64,000 nt of DNA from Lysobacter panacisoli (GCF_009765165.1 NZ_VLNU01000001.1:1116001-1180000), one strand, 5' to 3'. Shown: positions 25,531-34,740, numbered from the stretch's first letter. Numbers and translations are program-made. Notes: generated from the sequence alone by a model not told the origin.

Positions 25531-26454
25531 TCAGTTGGGAAGGTCGCGCAGGAACGTCGCAAACAAGCGGCTGTCAGCGCTGCTAGTGGCGAACCGCGAG
25601 AGTTGCTGGATGTTCTGCCGCGTCAGCAAACGCCTTCCGGCAGCAACCACATTGCGAAGGCGCCCGAGGTTGGCATCAAGCTCACCACCTACCTTCGACA
25701 GTTCCCGGAGCTGTTTGTCCGACAGGCTCTCAATGTCAGCTTCCGAAAGGGCCGTTAGGAAGGGCTCAATGCTCCCAATGATCTCCCGTAACCCATTGCC
25801 AGGAGCAAGTGCGGGGAATCCATCAAGCTGGCCCGCGCGATCCTCTACAACAAATGGGACGTTCCGACGCAGGTGTTCAAGACCCTTGACATCCACCGCT
25901 GCGGATCGCTCTTCGCGCTCTTGCTCGGTTGCTGCGCGCTCAATTATCAGGGTGCCATCGCCGCGCCGGACTGCTTGGCGAACCGCATTGATGATCGGCA
26001 TCGGAAGAGCGGTTGATTTGCCAGTGAGCTGATTAACGCGAGTGTTGATCCATGCTGCGCCGTGCTGTTCTGTCTTGATGGTGGCGACTTCGGTTGTGAT
26101 GGTGGCAAGTCGATTCCGCAGCTCACCTAGAAACTCGCGGTTCTGCTGCGCCCTGACGGCGGCAAGGAAGACGCGGCTCATCTGAGTGAACTCCACGTCG
26201 AAGTGCTTCTTGCCACAGATGCGCCCGATATTTGTCACTCTGCCGTCTGCCGCCGCAACAAGGAATCCGTTGCCGTGGGGCTGGTGACAGGTCGAAAGGC
26301 CACATGGGATCAAGGCGTCGAACGTGTAGCTGCCAATGATCTCTTTGAGCTTGACCGTCTTGGGGTCTATGTCCGCAGTGAATCCGGGGACAGACTCGAT
26401 GTCATCCCAAGACGCAATGCGGACAAGCCCCCGTTCGCTGTTGAGTGTGATCAT
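25531..26454 (-). CDS. Uncharacterised protein with Cys/His metal-binding motif
   Basis: A 307-residue protein. Residues 51-84 hold CGLSTCHQPHG followed by a strand pair (GFLVAAADGRVTNIG) and RICGKKHF. This gives Cys51, Cys56, His60, Cys80 and His84, a likely zinc knuckle. Residues about 105-150 are a charged helix that could form a coiled coil, and the C-terminal 90 residues are a helical bundle (IEPFLTALSEADIESLSDKQLREL, GRLRNVVAAGRRLL). No enzyme family is recognised. It starts three bases after the DUF2026 gene and ends eleven bases before the Abi_C gene, so it is the middle gene of a tight operon. A DNA- or RNA-binding or scaffold role is a guess. Confidence 0.6.
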   Translation of the reverse strand: MITLNSERGLVRIASWDDIESVPGFTADIDPKTVKLKEIIGSYTFDALIPCGLSTCHQPHGNGFLVAAADGRVTNIGRICGKKHFDVEFTQMSRVFLAAVRAQQNREFLGELRNRLATITTEVATIKTEQHGAAWINTRVNQLTGKSTALPMPIINAVRQAVRRGDGTLIIERAATEQEREERSAAVDVKGLEHLRRNVPFVVEDRAGQLDGFPALAPGNGLREIIGSIEPFLTALSEADIESLSDKQLRELSKVGGELDANLGRLRNVVAAGRRLLTRQNIQQLSRFATSSADSRLFATFLRDLPN

Positions 26455-26457
26455 GAC

Positions 26458-27105
26458 TTACCAAGCTCCCGAAATCCGCGGCGCGCTCAAGGTCAGCTTG
26501 TGCACTTCACCGAGGTCATTCAAAAGACTCAGGTCATCTAACTTCTTGGGGTACTTCTTGAACCACCGGTCAACTGCCTTCAGAAGATCCACGTTTCCAG
26601 CTCGATCAAACAGTGAATCTACAAGTTCGTCAGTCAGCTCAACGTTGGGCATCGTGAAGTAGTCACCGGGCGCGTGTAGTTCGTCGATGGACTCTGCTTC
26701 CGCAGACAACGGGCGCTGAAACATCTTGCGCGGCACGCTGCTGGGATAGCCCTTGCCCGCAATGGATTCGTTGAAGATCGGCGCCATGAAGTCAATCACA
26801 TGGGTTTCGGTCTGAACCCACATATGGAACCCATCTCGATCAGACGTAACCATGCCATCTTCGTTCTTCGCAATGCTGATGACCGAAGGCGTAGGATCAG
26901 TACACAGCAAGAAGGCGCCTGCTACCGCGCGAGCTGGAATCTTGTAGTGCTTGCTAAGGAGCAGCGCCCCAGCGGCAGCAAAGAACATGCACGCGAAAGG
27001 CGTGTTTGCCCTTCCTTCAAGGATGGAATAGATGATTTCGTAGATGCGGTTGTATTCAGGCAGCGTGAGCTGAAGCTTGGGCGAAGCCACCTTGTCCTTG
27101 GCCAT
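26458..27105 (-). CDS. DUF2026-like papain/transglutaminase-fold protein
   Basis: A 215-residue protein resembling DUF2026. A helix begins at LTLPEYNRIYEIIYSILEG. Cys39 starts a hydrophobic helix (CMFFAAAGALLLSKHY) and is followed by ARAVAGAFLL. Then come His94 (GFHMWVQTETHVIDFMAP) and Asp105. The Cys-helix, H-x-W and ID-x-x-A-P spacing is that of papain-like/transglutaminase-like folds, so a cysteine protease or related hydrolase is plausible. It is the first gene of a three-gene operon ending with an Abi_C protein, with a 3-base gap to the next gene. Its promoter should lie in 27106-27467, between the gene and tRNA-Ile2. The DUF number is from memory. Confidence 0.62.
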   Translation of the reverse strand: MAKDKVASPKLQLTLPEYNRIYEIIYSILEGRANTPFACMFFAAAGALLLSKHYKIPARAVAGAFLLCTDPTPSVISIAKNEDGMVTSDRDGFHMWVQTETHVIDFMAPIFNESIAGKGYPSSVPRKMFQRPLSAEAESIDELHAPGDYFTMPNVELTDELVDSLFDRAGNVDLLKAVDRWFKKYPKKLDDLSLLNDLGEVHKLTLSAPRISGAW

Positions 27106-27467
27106 GTCGTCTTGCCCCCGGTTGTGCCGTCCCCTGCGGCATTAACCGAGTATTGGGGCGTGCCGGGCCGGACTCAAGCCACCCCTCCCAGACGAAGTTG
27201 AGCTCAGTCGCCCAGCCCGAGGGAAGATGCGGGCCGCCGACGGGCTGCATGGGCTACAGATTCCTTAAATCATGCCGTTATTGGCTTGCCACTCCGGCAG
27301 CCAAGCGGACCAGAGTCGAACGGCCCTTACAGATGCCCCTCTTAGCGGATTCTTGGTCCACCGCACAGCCGCATCGGAGCGACAAACTCCGTGGACGTCC
27401 ACCATTGATTGGCGCAGAACGACAATCTTTAACGGATCCCGCACTTCTATTCGAGAACGGACTTCGA
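27106..27467. other. Intergenic region between the tRNA and the three-gene operon
   Basis: There is no credible gene here: the open frames cross the tRNA 3' end and give the typical tRNA read-through phrases. Since it borders the 3' end of tRNA-Ile2 on the side of the putative island, an attachment site would be expected in it. I did not find a second copy of the tRNA 3' end in this window. Confidence 0.5.
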
Positions 27468-27543
<76 letters not shown>

Positions 27544-27624
27544 GTGGGCTGCGGAGTTTAGCAGCCCGAGGGTTTGGGCCCGCCCCGGCGCGGGCGCGGC
27601 TGGGACGAGGGATTGCCGCGTTGC

Positions 27625-30003
27625 TCAGCGCTTGCTCATCGAATAGGGGCGCTGCTCGGGCGCGGTGGCCCACTGTTTGTTCGGTTCGGCCTGCATGACG
27701 AAGTGCAGTTCGCCGCCGGCGACGATCTCTTCGTGGCGAAGGAAGGCGCGATCGAGCGGCTTGCCGTTGAGCGTGGCGCGGCCGATGTAGAGGTGCGCGT
27801 CGTCGAGGCCTTCCGCAGTGACGGTGAATCGCTTGCCGTTGGGCAGGTTCAGCGTGGCGCGCGGGAGGAACGGGCGGCCGATGATGTATTCGTTGCTGCC
27901 CGGCGCGACGGGGTAGAAGCCGAGCGAGGTGAACACGTACCACGCCGACATCTGGCCGAGGTCGTCGTTGCCGGCGAGGCCGTCGGGTCGCGGTGCGTAC
28001 TGCGTCGCCATGATGCCGCCCAGGCGCGCCTGCGTGCGCCACGGCTGGCCGGCGTACGCGTAGAGGTAGGCGACGTGGTGGCTGGGCTCGTTGCCGTGCG
28101 CATACCAGCCGATCAGGCCGGTGATGTCTTCCATGTGCGCGAAGATCGACGGATCGACCTTGGCGTTGAAGACCTGGTCGATGCGTTCGAGCAGTTTCTC
28201 CTCGCCACCGTGGACGGCCGCGAGGCCCGCGACGTCCTGCGGCACGTACCACGAGTACTGCCACGCGTTGCCTTCGGTGTAGTCGGTGCCGTAACCGCTG
28301 GCGCTGGGATCGAACGGTTCGCGGAAGCTGCCGTCGCGCTTGCGTGCGCGCATGAAGCCGGTCTTGTCGTCGAAGGCATGGCGCCAGTTGGCAGCACGCT
28401 TTTCGAACGTCGCGGCGACGTCGTTGCGTCCCATCGCGCCGGCCATGCGTGCGATCGTCCAGTCGTCGAATGCGTATTCCAGCGTCTTCGACGCGGCCTC
28501 GCCTTCTTCGTCGATCGGTACGTAGCCGAGCTGCATGTACTGCGCGACGCCGTCGTACGGGCCGTAGCTGGCGCTGGCGACCATCGCCTGCAGCGCTTCG
28601 TCGGCGTCGTAACCGCGGATGCCCTTCATGTACGCGTCGGCGATCACGGGCACGGCGTGGTAGCCGATCATGCACCACGTCTCCAGCCCGTGGAACGACC
28701 ACACGGGCAGCACGCCGTACGCGCTTTCGCGACGCGAGGCGAGCAGCGAGTTGACGAAATCGTTGGTGCGCTGCTCGGGCTGCACCAGCGTCAGCAGCGG
28801 ATGCAGCGCGCGGTACGTGTCCCACAGCGAGAACGTCGAGTAGTTCGTGAAGCCCTTCGCCTGGTGCACGGCGTTGTCCGGACCGCGATAGCGGCCGTCG
28901 CTGTCCATGAACAGGCTCGGCCCCATCAGCGTGTGGTACAGCGCGGTGTAGAAGCTGCGGCGCATCGGTTCCGGGCCGTCGATGTCGACGGCCGACAGAG
29001 CCTGCATCCACTGCGCTTTCGTGTCGCGGCGCACGCCATCGAAATCCCAGCCCGGCACTTCGGCATCGAGGTTGGCGATGGCGCTGTCTTCGCTCACCGG
29101 CGAGATCGCGACCTTCACGATCATCGACTGCCCGGCGGCATCGGCGAAGTCGAGCGCACCGACCAGCTGGCGCCCTTCGATCTGCGCACGCTTGCGCGGA
29201 TCCTTCTCGCCCGGCGGCGGGAAACCCTTGTAAGGAACGTCCTGTTCGGTGTCGTGGAACTGATGGCCGCTGACCGGACGCGAGAAGCGCATCGCGAAAT
29301 ACAGCTGGCGCCCCGGCGCCCAGCCGCGCGTTTCGCGGAAACCGGTGACGGTGCCGTCCTCACGCAGGCGCAGGCGCGACCACTGCACCTTGCCGGGGTA
29401 GTCGTACATGCTGGTGCGCAGGTCGACGACGACGTGCGCGTCCTTGCCCTTCGGAAACTGGTAACGATGCACGCCGACGCGCGCGGTCGCGGTGAGTTCG
29501 GCGCGCACGCCCGGATCCTGCAGCGTCACCGCGTAGTAGCCCGGCTCGGCCACTTCGTCCTCGTGGCGGAAGCGCGAGGTGTAACCGCTGTTCGGCTTGG
29601 CGATGTCGCCGCGTTCCAGCTTTACGTCACCCGTGGTCGGCATGACCAGCACGTCGCCGAGATCGGAATGACCCGTGCCGGAGAAGTGCGTGTGCGAGAA
29701 GCCGACGATGGTGCGGTCGTCGTACCGGTAACCCGCGGCCCAGCCGTAGCCTTCCTTGCGCGACTTGATCTGCGTGTCCGGGCTCAGCTGGACCATGCCG
29801 AAGGGCACCGTCGCGCCGGGGAAGGTGTGCCCTTCGCCGCCGGTACCGATGAAGGGATCGACCGATGCGTAGGCGCGCGCACCGCCATCGCCCTTCGGCG
29901 GCGCGGACAGTGCGAGGGCGCTCACGGCCCACAGACACAGCGCCGACCAGGCGAGCCGACGGGTCGAAGCGACGAGGGATCCAGCAGGGGCACGACGGGA
30001 CAT
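27625..30003 (-). CDS. GH92 alpha-1,2-mannosidase, secreted
   Basis: A 792-residue glycoside hydrolase of family 92. A signal peptide spans about residues 1-33 (LAWSALCLWAVSALALSA). The N-terminal sandwich domain starts VDPFIGTGGEGHTFPGATVPFGMVQLSPDT, the family hallmark. The catalytic (alpha/alpha)6 domain carries YTEGNAWQYSWYVPQDV and GNDDLGQMSAWYVFTSLGFYPVAPGSNEYIIG, which supply the acid/base Glu and the Asp pair. These calcium-dependent enzymes release mannose from N-glycans or yeast mannan. AGGAG precedes ATG 30003. It diverges from the LacI operon; two LacI-type palindromes between them imply joint induction. It is probably periplasmic or outer-membrane exposed. Confidence 0.93.
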   Translation of the reverse strand: MSRRAPAGSLVASTRRLAWSALCLWAVSALALSAPPKGDGGARAYASVDPFIGTGGEGHTFPGATVPFGMVQLSPDTQIKSRKEGYGWAAGYRYDDRTIVGFSHTHFSGTGHSDLGDVLVMPTTGDVKLERGDIAKPNSGYTSRFRHEDEVAEPGYYAVTLQDPGVRAELTATARVGVHRYQFPKGKDAHVVVDLRTSMYDYPGKVQWSRLRLREDGTVTGFRETRGWAPGRQLYFAMRFSRPVSGHQFHDTEQDVPYKGFPPPGEKDPRKRAQIEGRQLVGALDFADAAGQSMIVKVAISPVSEDSAIANLDAEVPGWDFDGVRRDTKAQWMQALSAVDIDGPEPMRRSFYTALYHTLMGPSLFMDSDGRYRGPDNAVHQAKGFTNYSTFSLWDTYRALHPLLTLVQPEQRTNDFVNSLLASRRESAYGVLPVWSFHGLETWCMIGYHAVPVIADAYMKGIRGYDADEALQAMVASASYGPYDGVAQYMQLGYVPIDEEGEAASKTLEYAFDDWTIARMAGAMGRNDVAATFEKRAANWRHAFDDKTGFMRARKRDGSFREPFDPSASGYGTDYTEGNAWQYSWYVPQDVAGLAAVHGGEEKLLERIDQVFNAKVDPSIFAHMEDITGLIGWYAHGNEPSHHVAYLYAYAGQPWRTQARLGGIMATQYAPRPDGLAGNDDLGQMSAWYVFTSLGFYPVAPGSNEYIIGRPFLPRATLNLPNGKRFTVTAEGLDDAHLYIGRATLNGKPLDRAFLRHEEIVAGGELHFVMQAEPNKQWATAPEQRPYSMSKR

Positions 30004-30042
30004 GGGAGCTCCTGGAAGGCGGACGGGACAGTTGGCTGGCCC

Positions 30043-30062
30043 GATTTAGATCGTTATAAATC
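30043..30062. promoter_or_regulatory. LacI-type operator 1, GH92 side
   Basis: GATTTAGATCGTTATAAATC centred on a CG step, about 40 bases before the GH92 start. It shares TTTAGA-x-CG-x-x-x-TAAA with operator 2, the form recognised by LacI/PurR-type repressors. Confidence 0.65.
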
Positions 30063-30144
30063 GCGGCAACCTAGCACGCTCCGCCTGCCCGGCTCATGCT
30101 GCACCGCAGAATGCGCGATGACGGTCCAGCCCGCAGGATGCGGG

Positions 30145-30164
30145 AATTTAGAACGATCTAAATT
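30145..30164. promoter_or_regulatory. LacI-type operator 2, regulator side
   Basis: AATTTAGAACGATCTAAATT is a near-perfect palindrome around CG, 33 bases before the LacI-family start. Together with operator 1, 102 bases away, it would allow a repressor to control both divergent units and its own gene. Confidence 0.7.
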
Positions 30165-30196
30165 CAGATGCCGACCACCCGCCCCGGACCGCCGCG

Positions 30197-31237
30197 ATGA
30201 CCGCCCCTGCCGCCAGGCCGAGGGTCACGCTGGCCGACATCGCCACGGCCTGCGACCTGTCGCGGGCGACGATCTCGCTGGTGCTGCGCGGCAGCCCGCT
30301 GGTCAATGCGGAAACGCGCGCGCGTGTCGAAGCCGAGCTCAAACGGCAGGGTTACGTCTACCACCGCGGCGCAGCCAACCTGCGCCGCAAGGTGTCGTCG
30401 GCGGTCGCACTGGTCATCAACGACCTGTCCAATCCGTTCTTCGCCGAGTTCGCCGCGGGCGTCGACGAAGCGCTGGCCGACGCGGGCTACGTCACGCTGC
30501 TCGGCAGCACCGGCGAGTCCGTGGAGCGGCAGCAGGCGGTGCTCGCCTCGCTGCTCGAACACGATCCCGCTGGCGTGATCCTCTCGCCCGCAGAAGGCAG
30601 CGATGCCGCACGACTGCGTACTCTGCTCGGCACGCGCACGCCGATGCTGGTGTTCAACCGCGAACTCGGCCAGGACTGGGATTTCCTGTCGCTCGACAAC
30701 GTGCGCGGTGCGCGCCTGGCGACCGAGCACCTGATCGCGCAGGGCCATCGCCGCATCGCGTTCTTCGGCGGCCATCAGGATTCGTCGTCGTGCCGGCAGC
30801 GTCGCGAAGGCTATCGCGCCGCGCTTGCCGCCGCCGGCATCGCCCTCGAACCGCAGTGGCAGATCGAATGCGCGCCGACGCGGCTCGAAGCGGCGGGACA
30901 GACCGCGGCGCTGTTCGTGCGCGATCCCGCGCCGACCGCGGCGGTCTGTTACAACGACGCGGTCGCGCTCGGCCTGATGGCCGGATTGTCCTCGCGCGGA
31001 CGCCGCGCCGGCCACGATTTCGCCGTCACCGGCTTCGACGACATTCCCGAAGCCTCGGTCAGCGCACCGCCACTGACCACCATCGCCGTCGATCCGCGCG
31101 CACGCGGTCGGCAGGCCGCCGAGCTGATCCTGCGGCGCCTGCACGATCCGTCCACTTCACCCATCGCCACCGTCGCCCCTGCCCGCCTGCTTGTGCGCGC
31201 GAGCAGCCTGGTCGTCCTCTCCGGAGACGCTGCATGA
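30197..31237 (+). CDS. LacI-family repressor of the mannoside locus
   Basis: A 346-residue LacI/GalR regulator. The N-terminal helix-turn-helix and hinge are typical (VTLADIATACDLSRATISLVLRGSPLVNAETRARVEAEL, residues about 10-48). A periplasmic-binding-protein-like sensor follows: VALVINDLSNPFFAEFAAGVDEAL, DNVRGARLATEHLIAQGHRRIAFFGG, and VTGFDDIPEASVSAPPLTTIAVD. The effector is probably a sugar from the pathway (mannose or fructose, inferred). Two matching palindromes lie just upstream. Its stop overlaps the permease start (ATGA), so it is the first gene of a five-gene operon: regulator, permease, kinase, isomerase, GH47 mannosidase. Confidence 0.92.
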   Translation: MTAPAARPRVTLADIATACDLSRATISLVLRGSPLVNAETRARVEAELKRQGYVYHRGAANLRRKVSSAVALVINDLSNPFFAEFAAGVDEALADAGYVTLLGSTGESVERQQAVLASLLEHDPAGVILSPAEGSDAARLRTLLGTRTPMLVFNRELGQDWDFLSLDNVRGARLATEHLIAQGHRRIAFFGGHQDSSSCRQRREGYRAALAAAGIALEPQWQIECAPTRLEAAGQTAALFVRDPAPTAAVCYNDAVALGLMAGLSSRGRRAGHDFAVTGFDDIPEASVSAPPLTTIAVDPRARGRQAAELILRRLHDPSTSPIATVAPARLLVRASSLVVLSGDAA

Positions 31238-32520
31238 GTCGTCGCCATCTGTCTTCCACCGCGGCGATCGCGGTACTCACCACCATCTTCTTCACCTGGG
31301 GCGCGCTCACCAGCCTCAACGACGTGCTGATCCCGCACCTGAAAGCCGTGTTCGAGATGAACTACGCGCAGACGATGCTGATCCAGTTCACGTTCTTCAG
31401 CACCTATCTGTTGATGTCGATCCCGGCCGGCAAGGTCGTGTCGCAGTACGGCTACAAGCGCAGCATCGTGATCGGCCTGGTGGTCGCCGGCATCGGTGCG
31501 CTGCTGTTCTTCCCGGCGGCGAAGATCCCGTCGTATCCGTTGTTCCTGTTCGCGCTGTACGTGCTGGCCAGCGGCATCACGCTGCTGCAGGTATCGGCCA
31601 ATCCGTACATCGCGCTGCTCGGCGATCCGCAGACGGCGTCGAGCCGGCTCACGCTCGCGCAGGCGTTGAACTCGTTCGGCCACACCATCGCACCGGCGCT
31701 GATCGGACCGCTGATCCTGTCGGTCGCGGTGATCGGCAGCACCGAGCTGGCAGCGATGCCGGAAACGCAGCAGGCCGCATACCGCGTCGCGCAGGCGGAA
31801 TCAGTGCAGCTTCCGTACCTCGGCCTCGCGGTCGGACTGTTCCTGCTCGCCGCATTCGTGCTGCTGTTCCGCCTGCCGGCACTTACCGAAGCCACCGAAC
31901 AGGCGGACCATCGCAATCACACCTTTGGCGAGGCGCTGCGACATCGCCACCTGCGCCTGGGCGTGATCGCGATCTTCCTCTACGTCGGCGCCGAAGTCGC
32001 CATCGGCAGCTTCCTGATCAACTACATCGCCGACGCGCGAATCGGTGCGATGGACGAGGCCAGCGCCGCACGTTACGTCTCGTACTACTGGGGCGCGGCG
32101 ATGGTCGGCCGCTTCATCGGCTCGGCGCTGTTGAAGAAGATCGAACCACGCGTGCTGCTTGGTCTGTTCGCGATCGCGGCGATCGCGCTGCTGGGCACGA
32201 CGATGCTCAACGACGGCCCGGTGGCGATGTGGGCGGTGATCGCGGTGGGCCTGTTCAACTCGATCATGTTCCCGACCATTTTCACGCTCGGCATCGAAGG
32301 CCTTGGCCCGCTCACGAGCAAGGCATCGAGCCTGCTGGTGATGGCCATCGTCGGTGGCGCGGTGGTGCCGCTGCTGCAGGGCGTGCTCGCCGACCGCATC
32401 GGTGTGCAGCCCGCGTTCGTGCTGCCGCTGCTGTGCTACGTCTACATCTCGTGGTACGGATTCCGCGGCGCCCGCCGCGCACTCGTCGTCGGCGCGCCGG
32501 CACCGGTGGCGCAGCCGTGA
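31234..32520 (+). CDS. FucP-type sugar:proton symporter (MFS)
   Basis: A 428-residue major-facilitator transporter with twelve hydrophobic segments. It has the FucP/GlcP signatures: FFTWGALTSLNDVLIPHLKAVFEMNYAQTMLIQFTFF at the first helices, IPAGKVVSQYGYKRSIVIGL, and the ANPYIALLG loop with LAQALNSFGHTIAPALIG. The family imports fucose, glucose, mannose or galactose with protons across the inner membrane. Given neighbouring mannosidases and a mannose isomerase-like gene, mannose is the likely substrate (inference). ATG 31234 overlaps the regulator stop, and its stop overlaps the GTG that could start the kinase gene. Confidence 0.9.
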   Translation: MSRRHLSSTAAIAVLTTIFFTWGALTSLNDVLIPHLKAVFEMNYAQTMLIQFTFFSTYLLMSIPAGKVVSQYGYKRSIVIGLVVAGIGALLFFPAAKIPSYPLFLFALYVLASGITLLQVSANPYIALLGDPQTASSRLTLAQALNSFGHTIAPALIGPLILSVAVIGSTELAAMPETQQAAYRVAQAESVQLPYLGLAVGLFLLAAFVLLFRLPALTEATEQADHRNHTFGEALRHRHLRLGVIAIFLYVGAEVAIGSFLINYIADARIGAMDEASAARYVSYYWGAAMVGRFIGSALLKKIEPRVLLGLFAIAAIALLGTTMLNDGPVAMWAVIAVGLFNSIMFPTIFTLGIEGLGPLTSKASSLLVMAIVGGAVVPLLQGVLADRIGVQPAFVLPLLCYVYISWYGFRGARRALVVGAPAPVAQP

Positions 32521-32528
32521 GCGAAGCG

Positions 32529-33512
32529 ATGTCCCGTACCGCCATCGTCTGCTTCGGCGAAGCATTGATCGACTTCCTCGCCCTGCCCTCCGCGTCGGGC
32601 CAGCCGCGTCATTTCGTCGAGTACGCCGGTGGCGCGCCGGCCAACGTCAGCGCGGCGGTCGCGCGACTGGGCGGCAATGCGCGTTTCGTCGGAATGCTCG
32701 GCGTCGACATGTTCGGCGAATTCCTGATGTCGCAGCTCCGCACGTTCGGCGTCGACACGCGTTACACCGCGCACACCTCGGCGGCGCGCACGGCGCTGGC
32801 GTTCGTGTCGCTGGACGAAGAAGGCGAACGCAGCTTCAGCTTCTATCGTCCGCCGGCGGCCGACCTGCTGTTCCGCGAGGACGACTTCGATCCGCAATGC
32901 TTCGCCGATGCGGCCGCGATGCACGTGTGCTCCAACAGCCTGACCGAGGCCGACATCGCGGCGACGACGCTGGCCGGCATGCGCATGGCGCGCGAACACG
33001 GCGCGCTGGTCAGCATGGACCTGAACCTGCGTCCTTCGCTGTGGCCCGCGGGCTTCGATCCCGCGCCGCGCTTGTGGGAAGCACTGGCGGAAGCCGACGT
33101 GGTGAAGCTCTGCCGCAGCGAAGCCGACTTCCTGATCCGCCGCGCCGGCCATCACGACGCGATGCTGCAGCGGCTCTGGAAGGGCAAGGTGCGTTGCGTG
33201 CTCATCACCGACGGCGGCCAGCCGATCCGCTGGTACACGCGCAAGGCGCAAGGCGAGGTGCCCGCGTTCCGCGTCGCGGCGATCGACACCACCGCCGCTG
33301 GCGACGCGTTCGTCGGCTCGCTGCTCACGCGCCTGGTCGAACGCGGCGTCACCGCGGCGACGTTCGATGCATGGCTGTCGGATGAGGCCGCCATCGTCGA
33401 CACGCTGCGTCACGCCGCCGCGGCCGGCGCGCTGGCGGCCACGCGCAATGGCGCGTTCGCGGCGATGCCGGACCGCGCCCAGATCGACCAACTCCTGCGC
33501 CCGACGCCATGA
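32529..33512 (+). CDS. PfkB-family sugar kinase, probable fructokinase
   Basis: A 327-residue ribokinase-fold enzyme. The N-terminal signature FVEYAGGAPANVSAAVARLGG and C-terminal DTTAAGDAFVGSLL (anion-hole AAGD, catalytic Asp) identify PfkB family 2. SFYRPPAADLL and NLRPSLW are typical of fructokinases. It would phosphorylate cytosolic fructose made by the next gene's isomerase, yielding fructose 6-phosphate. The frame also offers GTG 32517, which overlaps the permease stop (GTGA); I prefer ATG 32529 because MSRTAIVCFGEALID fits the usual N-terminus. The stop overlaps the isomerase start by four bases. Confidence 0.87.
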   Translation: MSRTAIVCFGEALIDFLALPSASGQPRHFVEYAGGAPANVSAAVARLGGNARFVGMLGVDMFGEFLMSQLRTFGVDTRYTAHTSAARTALAFVSLDEEGERSFSFYRPPAADLLFREDDFDPQCFADAAAMHVCSNSLTEADIAATTLAGMRMAREHGALVSMDLNLRPSLWPAGFDPAPRLWEALAEADVVKLCRSEADFLIRRAGHHDAMLQRLWKGKVRCVLITDGGQPIRWYTRKAQGEVPAFRVAAIDTTAAGDAFVGSLLTRLVERGVTAATFDAWLSDEAAIVDTLRHAAAAGALAATRNGAFAAMPDRAQIDQLLRPTP

Positions 33513-34738
33513 ACCTTCCATCCGATCCGCTGCCCGATTTCCGCAGCGAAGCATTCCTGCACGCGCACATCGCCGACACGATGGCGTTCTACCGCCCGAG
33601 CGAGCTGGATCCGCGCGGCGGCTTCTTCCACTACTTCCGCGACGACGGCAGCGTCTACGACGCGTCGCATCGCCATCTGGTCAGCAGCACGCGCTTCGTG
33701 TTCAACCACGCGATGGCGGCACGCGAGTTCGGCCACGCCGAGGATGTCGAGCGCGCGCGCCACGGCCTGCGTTACCTGCGCGACGTCCATCGCGATCCGC
33801 GTAGTGGCGGTTACGCCTGGACGATCCGCGACGGCGTCGCCGAGGACCGCACGAACCACTGCTACGGCGTGGCGTTCGTGCTGCTCGCCTATTCCACCGC
33901 ACTGAAGGCCGGCATCACCGAAGCGGCGCCGTGGATGGACGAGACATGGGCGCTGCTGGAATCGCGCTTCTGGGACCCGGCGGCCGGTCTCTATCGCGAC
34001 GAAGCCGACGCCGACTGGAACTTCAGCGACTACCGCGGCCAGAACGCCAACATGCACATGTGCGAGGCGATGCTCGCGGCATTCGAAGCGAGCGGCGAAG
34101 CACGCTACCTCGAACGCGCCCGGACGCTGGCCGACCACATGACGCGTCGCCAGGCGGCCAAGGCCGGTGGGCTGGTGTGGGAACACTACGACCGCGACTG
34201 GAACGTCGACTGGGACTACCACCGCGACGATCCAAAGCACCTGTTCCGTCCGTGGGGTTTCCAGCCCGGCCACCAGACCGAATGGGCGAAGCTGCTGCTG
34301 ATCCTCGACGGCCATCTGCGCAGGCGCGGCACACCCGCCGACTGGATGATCGACACCGCGAGACACCTGTTCGATACCGCCGTCGCGCACGCATGGGACA
34401 ACGAGTTCGGTGGATTGAGCTACGGCTTCTCGCCGGCGCCGGAGTTCGCCGTCTGCGACGACGACAAGTACTTCTGGGTGCAGGCCGAATCGATCGCCAC
34501 CGCCGCGCGGCTCGCCGTCGCGACGGGCGATGCGACGTACTGGGACTGGCACCAGCGCCTGTGGGCGTACGCGTGGCGGCATTTCGTCGACCACGAACAC
34601 GGCGCGTGGTATCGCATCCTCGATCGCCGAAATCGCAAGTACAGCGACGAAAAGAGTCCCGCCGGCAAGACCGACTACCACACGATGGGCGCCTGCCACG
34701 ACGTGCTGCAGGTGCTGCGCGAACACGGAGAACGTTGA
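33509..34738 (+). CDS. AGE-family sugar isomerase, probable mannose isomerase
   Basis: A 409-residue (alpha/alpha)6-barrel protein of the N-acylglucosamine 2-epimerase family. Conserved stretches are GGFFHYFRDDGSV, RFVFNHAMAAREFG, NANMHMCEAMLAAFEA, RPWGFQPGHQTEWAKLLL and YHTMGACHDVLQVL, with catalytic His residues expected in the RPWGFQPGHQTEW and C-terminal H regions. Members of the mannose-isomerase (YihS-like) branch convert mannose to fructose. The position between a fructokinase-like gene and a mannosidase gene makes that activity most likely here, over epimerisation of N-acyl sugars. It is cytosolic and coupled by ATGA to the kinase. Confidence 0.87.
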   Translation: MNLPSDPLPDFRSEAFLHAHIADTMAFYRPSELDPRGGFFHYFRDDGSVYDASHRHLVSSTRFVFNHAMAAREFGHAEDVERARHGLRYLRDVHRDPRSGGYAWTIRDGVAEDRTNHCYGVAFVLLAYSTALKAGITEAAPWMDETWALLESRFWDPAAGLYRDEADADWNFSDYRGQNANMHMCEAMLAAFEASGEARYLERARTLADHMTRRQAAKAGGLVWEHYDRDWNVDWDYHRDDPKHLFRPWGFQPGHQTEWAKLLLILDGHLRRRGTPADWMIDTARHLFDTAVAHAWDNEFGGLSYGFSPAPEFAVCDDDKYFWVQAESIATAARLAVATGDATYWDWHQRLWAYAWRHFVDHEHGAWYRILDRRNRKYSDEKSPAGKTDYHTMGACHDVLQVLREHGER

Positions 34739-34740
34739 CC

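Noticed and set aside
27574..30196. Long plus-strand frame antisense to the GH92 gene
   Set aside because: GH92 motifs are clear on the minus strand. The plus-strand frame is low-complexity Ala/Arg/Val sequence that continues into the LacI operon only by chance.
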